DNA from: Paenalicyclobacillus macrosporangiidus
GTDB lineage: Bacteria; Bacillota; Bacilli; Alicyclobacillales; Alicyclobacillaceae
Length of the DNA stretch: 64,000 nt
Assembly: GCF_900116805.1 (NCBI RefSeq)
Contig: NZ_FPBV01000001.1
Coordinates: 1-64,000 of the forward strand
Direction: 5' to 3'
The position numbers were made by a program, and so were the translations under genes. The notes under the pieces were generated by a model that worked only from the letters and a program-made list of their open reading frames with translations, made no database searches and had not been told where the DNA came from. Below are positions 53,123-61,324 of this stretch, one piece after another. Each line of letters opens with the position of its first letter. The first letter of the stretch is position 1.

Positions 53123-54475
53123 GTGGCGTACAAGCATGTGGAACCGGGGAATTCGGAAGGAGAACGTGTGGCGTGGGTACCTTTCTTCCGGCAGATCCGC
53201 GGTGAGGTGACGTTGTACTGGATAGGGGCTTCCATGGGTGCCATTGTGTTCGATCTCGTCATGTGGCGCACCATGAGCCACACCCTCAACGGGTGGCTGC
53301 GTTGGACGTTTGGCTCCATCATCGCCGGCATTGTGGTGTTGGCGGCGTTGGTCCAACTGCGCCTTCGGGTGTTGCTTCGGCCCATCGGGCTGCTGTACCA
53401 CGAGATGCAGCGTTTGGCCCAGGGGGACGTGGGCGATCGGGAGTTGAACGTGTCGGGGCATACGGATCTGGTGGCGGTCGTGGAAGCCCTGCGCCAGGCC
53501 AAAGGGAACATGCGCGACACCCTTCAGCACTTGAAAGAGGCGTCCCTGCGGTTGACGCAGTCGGCAGAGGAACTCAGTGCAAGTGCCCAGCAGACCACCC
53601 AGGCATCAGAACAGACAGCGGCCTCCGTGAGTGATATTCAGGAGCGCATGCAGGTTCAGCGGCAGGAGATTTTGGAGACGGAGATGCGCATGCGGGAGAC
53701 GGCGGAAGCCGTGGAACGGATCCAGCGCCTCGGCGACATGGCCACCCGGTTGTCACAGGTGAGCCGGGGCAAGGTGGATGCGGGCAAAGCGGAGATGCAG
53801 CAGACCGCGGAGCGGATGCTGGTCATGCGGCAGCAGGCCAGCGACATGACCCGCCAAGCCGAGTCCCTGTGTGCGCAGGCGGACCAGGTGAAGGAGATCA
53901 CCCAGTGGATTCAGGAGATTGCGGACCAGACACAACTGTTGGCTTTGAATGCGGCCATCGAGGCGGCCCGGGCCGGCGAAGAGGCGCGCGGCTTCACGGT
54001 GGTCGCGGACGAGGTGCGGCGCCTTGCAGCGCAGGCGAAGTCGGCCTCGGACCGCGTTCACACGGTGGTGTCGGAGATGGGCCGCCAGGCCACCGCCTCC
54101 CTGGCCGCGGCGCAGTCGGTCGCGGCCGCGGTCGAAGCCGGTCAACGCGCGGCAGAGTCGGCGGCGGCCACCTTCCTGTCCATTGTGGAAGATTTGGCGC
54201 AGCAGGACGCCTATATCGCAGAGATTGAAAAGGCGGCTTCGGAGATTGGGGCGCGCGCGCAGACGGTGAAGCAGAACATGACGGAACTGGTCGCCGCCGC
54301 CGAGCAGCAGACCGAGCTCGCGGAAACCGTGGCCGCGGCCAGTCAGGAGCAACTCGCCATGATGGAGGAGGTCACGGCCAGCTCCGAGGACGTCCGTGAG
54401 ATGGCTCGCACGTTGCGACGGCTGGCGGACCAGTTTTCGTGGGAAGAGGAGGTTCCCCGGTTCCAGGAGGGGTGA
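53123..54475 (+). CDS. methyl-accepting chemotaxis protein
   Basis: This 450-residue protein starts at GTG after AGGAGGGGAG. It has two membrane helices close together (about 30-50 and 63-82) with almost no outside domain, so it senses within the membrane or inside the cell. A HAMP-like segment and a long coiled signalling domain follow. Its hairpin tip reads [37 protein letters not shown] (residues about 272-308), the conserved contact for CheA and CheW. Gln/Glu pairs in the coil are likely methylation sites. No che genes are near. Confidence 0.93.
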   Translation: MAYKHVEPGNSEGERVAWVPFFRQIRGEVTLYWIGASMGAIVFDLVMWRTMSHTLNGWLRWTFGSIIAGIVVLAALVQLRLRVLLRPIGLLYHEMQRLAQGDVGDRELNVSGHTDLVAVVEALRQAKGNMRDTLQHLKEASLRLTQSAEELSASAQQTTQASEQTAASVSDIQERMQVQRQEILETEMRMRETAEAVERIQRLGDMATRLSQVSRGKVDAGKAEMQQTAERMLVMRQQASDMTRQAESLCAQADQVKEITQWIQEIADQTQLLALNAAIEAARAGEEARGFTVVADEVRRLAAQAKSASDRVHTVVSEMGRQATASLAAAQSVAAAVEAGQRAAESAAATFLSIVEDLAQQDAYIAEIEKAASEIGARAQTVKQNMTELVAAAEQQTELAETVAAASQEQLAMMEEVTASSEDVREMARTLRRLADQFSWEEEVPRFQEG

Positions 54476-54714
54476 TCCCAGGAGGGGGTGAGCGATCCTC
54501 CGGCGACGAGCACGCGGCGACGAGCACGGACGTCGAATGCGGTTGCATCCGGTGCGGAAACCATTTCTGGTTGCCAAGCGAACGCTGACTCGTTAGGATG
54601 GTACAGGGTTATGAGGTTCTGTCGATAATTATGCAGAGCTGCATCCTGTGACCACAGGCCCATTCAAAGACCCGCCGGACGGAGGGCCTTCGGATGGATA
54701 GAGGAGTGTTGCGC

Positions 54715-56259
54715 ATGGCGAGCGTTCGTTTGGAATCGCACCCGGGCACGCCCGCACAGACGTCAGCGGACGGTGGCGCCGGGACCCGCGGGGCCGCCGG
54801 CGGGGCCACCGCGGGGGCCTCGGCTGCAGACGACGGGCTGCGGCGGGGGCTGCGGCAGCGGCATTTGTCCATGATCTCCATCGGCGGAGCTGTCGGCACC
54901 GGGTTGTTTGTGGCCAGCGGATCGTCCATCGCGACGGCGGGGCCGGGCGGAGCGCTGCTGGCGTATGCCATCGTGGGCCTCATGGTGTACTTCGTGATGA
55001 CCAGCCTGGGCGAGATGGCGACGTTCATGCCGGTGGCGGGATCGTTTGAGCAATACGCCTCCCGCTTTGTCGATCCCGCGCTGGGCTTCGCCCTCGGCTG
55101 GAATTACTGGTACACGTGGGCGGTAACGCTGCCGGCGGAACTGGCGGCGGGGGCCATCGTGATGAAGTATTGGTTCCCCAACACCCCGTCCGTGGTGTGG
55201 AGCGCCCTGTTCCTCGCTCTCCTGTTCTTGCTGAACGTCGTGTCGGTCAAAGGGTACGGTGAGGGCGAGTACTGGTTCGCGGGGGTCAAGGTCCTGACCA
55301 TCCTCGTCTTTCTGACCGTCGGCGTGTTGATGATCTTCGGCATCCTGGGCGGCCACCCGGTGGGATTCCACACGTTCAACACGGGAGGGTCACCGTTTCA
55401 CGGCGGCTGGCTCGGCCTGCTCGGCACGGTGATGGTGGCGGGCTTCGCGTTCCAGGGCACGGAACTGGTCGGCCTGGCCGCGGGAGAGAGCGAGAACCCG
55501 CGCGAGACGGTGCCGAAGGCCATCCGGCAGGTGTTTTGGCGGATCCTGTTGTTCTACGTGTTGGCCATCTTTGTGATGGGCATGCTCATCCCCTACACGG
55601 ATCCGAATCTGCTCAATGCCAGTGTCGATCACGTCGCCATCAGCCCGTTTACCTTGGTGTTCCAGCGGGCGGGGCTGGCGTTCGCAGCGGCGGTGATGAA
55701 TGCGGTCATCCTCACGGCGGTCCTGTCGGCGGGCAACTCCGCCCTCTACGCGTCGAGCCGCATGTTGTGGGCGCTGGCGCGCGAGGGCAAGGCGCCGCGG
55801 TGGTTTGCCCGGGTGGACCGGCGCGGCGTTCCCATGCACGCCTTGTACGCGAACACGGTGATCGGCTTCGTCGCCTTTCTGTCGTCCCTGGTCGGCAACG
55901 GCGTGGTCTACACCTGGATGCTCAACGCGGCCAGCCTCACCGGCTTTTTGGCCTGGTTCGGCGTCGCCGTGAGCCACTACCGGTTCCGCAAGGCGTACCT
56001 GGTCCAGGGGCGTGATCTGGACGCACTGGCCTACCGCGCGAAGGCGTATCCGTTCGGGCCCATCCTGGCCGCGGTGCTGTGCGGGCTCGTCATCATCGGA
56101 CAGGATATCAGTGCGTTTGTCGGCGGGCAGATTGACTGGGCCGGCGTCCTGGCCACCTATATCGGGATCCCGCTGTTCCTGTTCCTGTGGCTCGGCTACA
56201 AACTGGTGAAAAAGACGAAGGTCATCCCTTTGCAAGAGGTGGATTTCGACGTTCATTGA
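54715..56259 (+). CDS. amino acid permease, APC family
   Basis: This 514-residue protein has twelve helices after a 45-residue Gly/Ala-rich N-terminal tail. The APC signature is LRQRHLSMISIGGAVGTGLF followed by GGALLAYAIVGLMVYFVMTS and LGEMATFMPVAGSFEQYASRF, the pattern of lysine/aromatic amino acid permeases (LysP/AroP group). FQGTELVGLAAGESENPRET is the next landmark. It imports an amino acid by proton symport; which one is not certain. ATG 54715 lies 8 nt after GAGGAG; ATG 54694 is seven codons earlier with no site. Confidence 0.92.
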   Translation: MASVRLESHPGTPAQTSADGGAGTRGAAGGATAGASAADDGLRRGLRQRHLSMISIGGAVGTGLFVASGSSIATAGPGGALLAYAIVGLMVYFVMTSLGEMATFMPVAGSFEQYASRFVDPALGFALGWNYWYTWAVTLPAELAAGAIVMKYWFPNTPSVVWSALFLALLFLLNVVSVKGYGEGEYWFAGVKVLTILVFLTVGVLMIFGILGGHPVGFHTFNTGGSPFHGGWLGLLGTVMVAGFAFQGTELVGLAAGESENPRETVPKAIRQVFWRILLFYVLAIFVMGMLIPYTDPNLLNASVDHVAISPFTLVFQRAGLAFAAAVMNAVILTAVLSAGNSALYASSRMLWALAREGKAPRWFARVDRRGVPMHALYANTVIGFVAFLSSLVGNGVVYTWMLNAASLTGFLAWFGVAVSHYRFRKAYLVQGRDLDALAYRAKAYPFGPILAAVLCGLVIIGQDISAFVGGQIDWAGVLATYIGIPLFLFLWLGYKLVKKTKVIPLQEVDFDVH

Positions 56260-56528
56260 CGCCCGGCGGCACGGACGGTGCGCACGTGCGAAGGCACGCG
56301 CCGCGCCCAACCGGTTGTCCGTCCGGTGCTACGATAGGCCATCCGCCCCCGGCCCAAGGCCGCCGCGGCGCGGGTGGCCGTTTTGTCATGCGGAAGGTGT
56401 ATGATACAGACGAACAGCGGAACCCGGCTGTTGAACACCATCTGCGTCTTCAACCCCATCGGGGTCTCCATCCGTGCCGGACGATGACGCGCATCGGTCC
56501 GGCGGAAATCCAGGGAGGAGGGTGTCCG

Positions 56529-57362
56529 GTGGATCTTCGCTTTGATCACCTGATCCACGCCGTATCCGATCCGGAGAGGGCGCGCCACGCCTTCGCCGAT
56601 CGCTTCGGTTGGCACACCGTAGCGGGGGGCGAGCATCCGGGGTTTGCCACCTACAACGCCCTCGCCTATTTCGGCCTGCCGTACATCGAGTGGGTCGGAG
56701 TCCGGAAACCGGAGGTGGCGGCCGAGCGCCCGTTCGGCCGCGACGTCCTGCGTGTTTTGCGAGCGGGCGAGGGGCCCATGCAGTTCGCGGTGCGCACGAA
56801 CGACATCGTGGGCATGGCCGACCGCTGGAGCCGGGCGGGGCTGGTTCACGAGGGGCCCATCGAGGCGTCACGGGTGCGGCCGGATGGCGTGACGTTGCGT
56901 TGGAGGATGCTGTTTCCCGCGCAGGAACCGGGGAAACTGCTCTTGCCATTCGTCATTGAATGGCCGGCGCCGGACGAAGTCCGCCTGGCCGATCTGCGCC
57001 AATCGGGCCTGTCCCCCGATCCCGCCGCCGCGCCCCGGCTGCGGGCCGTGCACGCGGTGGTGGGCGACCTCGCGCGCCTGCGCCGAAGCATGGACGCCTA
57101 TTTCCCGGGCGTTCTGGAACCTTGCGAATCGTCGGAACAGGGGCGCGGCGTGCGCTGGACCTGCGGTGAGGTGACGGTCTTCGTGTGGGAGCCTGCGGAG
57201 GGCGCGCTGCGGCGCGTACTGGACACCGTCGGCGAGCGGCCGTTTTTGGCCGAGTTCGAGCGGACGGCCGGCGTCCGGACACGGACCGCTGCAGACGCGG
57301 CGAGGCGGCTCGAGGCTGCCGGGGCACCGGTGCACGGGCTGTGGGTCGTGACGTCCGAATGA
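56529..57362 (+). CDS. glyoxalase-like (VOC) domain protein
   Basis: This 277-residue protein starts at GTG (VDLRFDHLIHAVSDPERARH) after GGGAGGAGGG. It has an N-terminal VOC-type half with FDHLIHAV and GGEHPGFATYNALAYFGLPYIEWVGV (residues about 32-58), and a more divergent second half (LRAVHAVVGDLARLRRSMDA). It fits the Glyoxalase_3-type family, whose chemistry is mostly unknown. The earlier frame from 56187 overlaps the permease gene. Its stop overlaps the ATG of gluQRS, so the pair is translationally coupled. Confidence 0.8.
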   Translation: MDLRFDHLIHAVSDPERARHAFADRFGWHTVAGGEHPGFATYNALAYFGLPYIEWVGVRKPEVAAERPFGRDVLRVLRAGEGPMQFAVRTNDIVGMADRWSRAGLVHEGPIEASRVRPDGVTLRWRMLFPAQEPGKLLLPFVIEWPAPDEVRLADLRQSGLSPDPAAAPRLRAVHAVVGDLARLRRSMDAYFPGVLEPCESSEQGRGVRWTCGEVTVFVWEPAEGALRRVLDTVGERPFLAEFERTAGVRTRTAADAARRLEAAGAPVHGLWVVTSE

Positions 57363-58438
57363 CCTGCGGGCAGGATCGAGGACAGGGCCGAGGACAGGAT
57401 CGAGGGCTGGAGCGTAGGCCGGTTTGCGGGCAGGAGCGTGCGCAGGACGGTGCACACGACCGCCGGCCGGTGCGTGGCCGATTTGCGCCGAGCCCGACCG
57501 GCCTGCTCCACCTGGGCAATGCCTTCACCGCCCTGGTGGCGTGGCTGCACGCGCGCCAAGCGGGAGGGGCGTTCGTCCTGCGCATGGAAGACATCGATGC
57601 GGCGCGATCCCGCCCGTCCTACGCCGAACAAATCCTCGCCGACCTGCGGTGGCTCGGCATCGACTGGGACGAGGGTCCGGACGTGGGCGGGCCGTTCGGC
57701 CCGTACCGCCAGAGCCAGCGCGGCAATCGGTACGAAGCGGCGCTGGCGCGGCTGCAGGCAGACGGGTGGCTGTACCCGTGTTACTGCAGCCGGGCGGAAC
57801 TCTCCGCCATCGCCAGCGCACCGCACGGGTTGGCGTCGGAGGGTCCCGCGTATCCGGGCAGGTGCCGCCGCCTGAACGAGGCGGAACGGGCCCGCCGCGC
57901 CGCACGCAAGACCCCGGCGCTGCGCTTCGCGCTGCCGGAGGACGGCGGGGTGTCGTTCGTCGACGGGATCGCGGGGATTCAGACCTTTCCGCCGGGCGCC
58001 GGCGGAGATTTCATCGTGAAACGGGCCGACGGGGTGGTCGCGTACCAATTGGCGGTGGTGGTGGACGACGCGGACATGGCCATCACGGACGTCGTCCGCG
58101 GCTGGGACCTGCTCGATTCCACCCCGCGCCAACTGTATCTGTACCAGGCCCTCGGCCTGCGGGCGCCGCGGTTCGCGCACGTGCCGCTGTTGGTGAACCC
58201 GGACGGGACCCGGTTGGCGAAACGGGACGCCTTGTTGACTCTGGCGGGCATGCGCGCGGCGGGCGTGGCTCCGGAGACGGTTGTGGGTTGGCTGGCGCAT
58301 CTGGCCGGGTGGATGGAGGAGCCGGAGCCGGTGCGTCCTGCCGAGTTGATGGGCCGCTTGCACCTCCAGAAGCTCCCCCGCGGGGAGGTCCGGTTGCCGG
58401 CGGAACTGCTCCGCCGGCTGCGTGCCGGCTCAGCATGA
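57359..58438 (+). CDS. gluQRS: glutamyl-Q tRNA(Asp) synthetase
   Basis: This 359-residue protein is a shortened GluRS without the anticodon-binding domain. It attaches glutamate to queuosine in the anticodon of tRNA(Asp). The catalytic core reads RGRFAPSPTGLLHLGNAFTA (HIGH-like HLGN), ALRFALPEDGGVSFVDGIAG and TRLAKRDALLTL (KMSKS equivalent). Zinc ligands are in YPCYCSR and the later AYPGRC. The ATG overlaps the stop before it. The first 37 residues are an unusual repetitive Gly/Gln/Asp/Arg tail (GQDRG and similar units) not found in the family; GTG 57470 would give the normal N-terminus but has no ribosome site. Confidence 0.9.
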   Translation: MTCGQDRGQGRGQDRGLERRPVCGQERAQDGAHDRRPVRGRFAPSPTGLLHLGNAFTALVAWLHARQAGGAFVLRMEDIDAARSRPSYAEQILADLRWLGIDWDEGPDVGGPFGPYRQSQRGNRYEAALARLQADGWLYPCYCSRAELSAIASAPHGLASEGPAYPGRCRRLNEAERARRAARKTPALRFALPEDGGVSFVDGIAGIQTFPPGAGGDFIVKRADGVVAYQLAVVVDDADMAITDVVRGWDLLDSTPRQLYLYQALGLRAPRFAHVPLLVNPDGTRLAKRDALLTLAGMRAAGVAPETVVGWLAHLAGWMEEPEPVRPAELMGRLHLQKLPRGEVRLPAELLRRLRAGSA

Positions 58439-58571
58439 ATTTTCCTGTGGCGGGAACCCTATTCCATGCATTTGCGGCGCACGGATGCCAACCGGGCAGC
58501 CGCGCAGCCCCGGACAGGGGCGGGCGCGGACGGGCCTGGCTGCGGCACCGCACATGGAAAGGGGTTCTCGC

Positions 58572-59954
58572 ATGAGCAGTCTCATTCTCGCCCGCTGGCA
58601 GTTCGGCATCACCACCATCTACCACTTTTTCTTCGTGCCCATCACCATCGGACTCGCCTTTCTCATCGCCTTCATGGAGACGGCATACGCCGTCACGGGC
58701 AACCAGGCCTACCTGCGGATGACGAAGTTCTGGGGCAAGCTGTTCCTCATCAACTTCGCCGTCGGGGTCGTCACCGGCATCATGCAGGAGTTTCAGTTCG
58801 GCATGAATTGGTCGAGCTATTCCCGCTACGTCGGTGACGTGTTCGGCGCTCCGCTGGCCATCGAATCCCTGGCGGCGTTCTTCCTCGAATCGACCTTTCT
58901 CGCCGTGTGGCTGTTCGGTTGGGACAAGCTGTCCAAACGGGTGCACGTGCTGTCCATCTGGCTGGTCGCCATCGGCACCACCCTGTCGGCCTTCTGGATC
59001 CTGAGCGCCAATGCGTTCATGCAGGAGCCGGTCGGCCACGCGGTCCGGGGCGCACACGCAGAGATGGCCAGTTTTGGCCAGCTCATCACCAATCCGCAGC
59101 TGTGGCTGGAGTTTCCTCACGTCTGGCTGGGGGCGCTCAGCACCGGTGCGTTTTTCGTCGCCGGCGTCAGCGCCTACCAAATCCTCAAGCGCCGCAGCGT
59201 CGACATCTTCAAACGCTGCTTTACCATCGCCATTGTCGCCGCCACCGTCACCAGCATCCTGACGGCCGTCGTCGGGCACGACCAGGCCCAACACCTGATG
59301 CGTGCGCAGCCGATGAAGATGGCCGCGTCCGAGGCGCTCTGGGAGACCAGTCCGGAGGTGGCGCCGTGGGCGATTGTGGCGGGGATTGACTCCGCAAACC
59401 ACCGCAACACCTTCGAAATTGAAATTCCCGGCCTGTTGAGCTTGCTGGCCTACAACCGCCTGCACGGCAGCGTGCCGGGCATCCACCAGCTTCAGGCCAT
59501 GTACGAGGAGCAGTACGGACCGGGCAACTACATCCCGCCGGTGCGGACCACCTTCTGGAGCTTTCGCATCATGGTGGCCGCCGGCATCCTGATGATCCTG
59601 CTCGCGCTGTACGGGGTGTATCTGGCGATGCGCGATGGACTGGAGAAGCGGCCCGGGTACTTGAAGGCGATGGTGCCGGCCATCTTCCTGCCGCTCCTGG
59701 CGAACAGCGCGGGCTGGGTCATGACGGAGGTGGGCCGCCAGCCGTGGGTGGTGTTCGGCCTGCTGCGGACGGCCGACGGCGTCTCGCCCACGGTGCCGCC
59801 GAGCCTGGTGTGGACGACTCTCCTCGGATTCGGCGTGATCTACGGCGTCCTGGCGGTCATTGACCTGTACCTGTTCATGAAGGTGATCCGGGAGGGCCCC
59901 GTCCTCGAAGGGGAGCGAACCGACGACGAGGGCCTGGAGGTCGCACCGCTGTAA
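58572..59954 (+). CDS. cydA: cytochrome bd oxidase subunit I
   Basis: This 460-residue membrane protein begins MSSLILARWQFGITTIYHFF after AAAGGGG. His18 is the heme b595 ligand. GMNWSSYSRYVGDVFGAPLA, FLESTFLAVWLFGWDKLSKR and the GRQPWVVFGLLRT motif near 400 are all present. The Q-loop between helices 6 and 7 is short, as in Bacillus-type enzymes. It holds hemes b558, b595 and d, oxidises quinol and reduces oxygen. The cydB gene follows at 96 bp; cydCD is not in the window. Upstream frame to 58422 overlaps gluQRS and is ignored. Confidence 0.95.
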   Translation: MSSLILARWQFGITTIYHFFFVPITIGLAFLIAFMETAYAVTGNQAYLRMTKFWGKLFLINFAVGVVTGIMQEFQFGMNWSSYSRYVGDVFGAPLAIESLAAFFLESTFLAVWLFGWDKLSKRVHVLSIWLVAIGTTLSAFWILSANAFMQEPVGHAVRGAHAEMASFGQLITNPQLWLEFPHVWLGALSTGAFFVAGVSAYQILKRRSVDIFKRCFTIAIVAATVTSILTAVVGHDQAQHLMRAQPMKMAASEALWETSPEVAPWAIVAGIDSANHRNTFEIEIPGLLSLLAYNRLHGSVPGIHQLQAMYEEQYGPGNYIPPVRTTFWSFRIMVAAGILMILLALYGVYLAMRDGLEKRPGYLKAMVPAIFLPLLANSAGWVMTEVGRQPWVVFGLLRTADGVSPTVPPSLVWTTLLGFGVIYGVLAVIDLYLFMKVIREGPVLEGERTDDEGLEVAPL

Positions 59955-60050
59955 ATGTGATGGTGTGCGGCCGGCGGATCGCCAGGCCCGTACGCTGGAC
60001 GCCGCCGGTTCGCGCGGTGGCTGCGACGCTTTGGAAAGGAGATGCTGTCC

Positions 60051-61064
60051 ATGGACTTGAACACCATCTGGTTCCTCATCATTGGCGCGCTGTTCACGGC
60101 GTTCTTCCTGTTGGAGGGATTCGATTACGGCGTCGGCATGTTGGTGCCGTTTCTCGGCCGGACCGATGAGGAGCGCCGCGTCATCATCAACACCATCGGG
60201 CCGTTCTGGGACGCCAACGAGGTCTGGTTCATCACCGCCGGCGCCTCCATGTTCGCGGCGTTCCCGAATTGGTACGCCACGCTGTTCAGCGGGTTTTACC
60301 TGGCGCTGTTCCTGTTGTTGATCGCCCTGATTGGCCGCGGGGTGTCCTTCGAGTTCCGCAGCAAGCTCACGCACGCCGGTTGGCGGCGGGGCTGGGATTG
60401 GGTCATCTTCTTCGGGAGCCTGCTGCCTCCCTTGCTCTGGGGGGTCGCCCTGGCCAACCTGATGCGCGGCGTGCCCATCGACCAGCACATGAACTACGTC
60501 GGAACCTTCTGGGACCTCATCAGCGTCTATTCGGTGGTGGGCGGGGCGAGCGTGGTCTTGCTGTTCCTGTTGCATGGGGCGCTCTTTCTCACCCTGCGCA
60601 CGGAGGGCGCCATCCAGCGTCGGGCCCGCCGGCTGGCCTTGGCCATCGGCGCGTGGGCGACCGCGCTGACCTTCTTCTTTGTGATCCTCAGTTACTTCGA
60701 GACGGACATGTTCACGCGCCTCGGGGTCGATCCCGGTTCCATCCCCATCCTGGCCGGCCTCTCTCTCTTCTCCGTGCAGTTTTTCATCCGCGCCAAGCGC
60801 GACGCCTGGGCCTTCACGATGACTGCACTGACGATTGTCCTGTCGACCATCACGGTGTTCATGGACCTGTACCCGCGGGTGATGGTCAGTTCCCTCAACC
60901 CGGACTGGAGCCTCACCATCTACAACGCCGCTTCCAACCCGTATTCGCTGCGCGTGATGACCTTCATCGCCTTGACTGTGCTGCCCTTGGTGGTGCTCTA
61001 TCAAATCTGGAGTTACTGGGTGTTCCGGCACCGGCTGAAGGCGTCCGAACATCTGGAGTACTGA
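60051..61064 (+). CDS. cydB: cytochrome bd oxidase subunit II
   Basis: This 337-residue protein begins MDLNTIWFLIIGALFTAFFL, 9 nt after AAAGGAG; ATG 60042 abuts that site. It has eight or nine helices and the CydB signature LEGFDYGVGMLVPFLGRTDEERR and IGPFWDANEVWFITAGASMF near the start. It stabilises the oxidase with CydA and forms one operon with it. A terminator follows the stop by about 12 bp. Confidence 0.95.
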   Translation: MDLNTIWFLIIGALFTAFFLLEGFDYGVGMLVPFLGRTDEERRVIINTIGPFWDANEVWFITAGASMFAAFPNWYATLFSGFYLALFLLLIALIGRGVSFEFRSKLTHAGWRRGWDWVIFFGSLLPPLLWGVALANLMRGVPIDQHMNYVGTFWDLISVYSVVGGASVVLLFLLHGALFLTLRTEGAIQRRARRLALAIGAWATALTFFFVILSYFETDMFTRLGVDPGSIPILAGLSLFSVQFFIRAKRDAWAFTMTALTIVLSTITVFMDLYPRVMVSSLNPDWSLTIYNAASNPYSLRVMTFIALTVLPLVVLYQIWSYWVFRHRLKASEHLEY

Positions 61065-61075
61065 GCAGGCGCGGC

Positions 61076-61096
61076 GCGGGCGCTCCCGCCCTTTTT
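61076..61096 (+). terminator. rho-independent terminator after cydB
   Basis: GCGGG (61076-61080), loop CGCT and CCCGC (61085-61089) are followed by CC and TTTTT (61092-61096). It closes the cydAB transcript. Confidence 0.8.
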
Positions 61097-61166
61097 ATCC
61101 GCCCATTCTCCGCCGGCGGCCGGGGTTTGGCCGGCGGTGGACGGGGTGGGGGATGGGGTCAACTTC

Positions 61167-61194
61167 TTGCCAGATGATATGATCATGGTATGAT
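61167..61194 (+). promoter_or_regulatory. probable sucA promoter
   Basis: A -35 box TTGCCA (61167-61172) and a -10 box TATGAT (61189-61194), 16 bp apart, lie between the cydB terminator and sucA. The leader would be about 125 nt. Confidence 0.6.
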
Positions 61195-61324
61195 GCCTTT
61201 GGCCGGGAACGTCCGGCGGGACGGCGGGGAGCCTTCCCGGCATGGCCGGGCACCGGACACACCGCCAGAGCATGCCTATCAGAGATTTCCGGATGGACCC
61301 GGAAGAAGAAAGCAGGGAGTGGAC

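Noticed and set aside
58083-61052. 989-codon minus-strand frame over gluQRS-cydAB
   Set aside because: It is antisense to three clear genes; His/Arg/Gly-rich composition and no motifs mark it as a GC-driven shadow.
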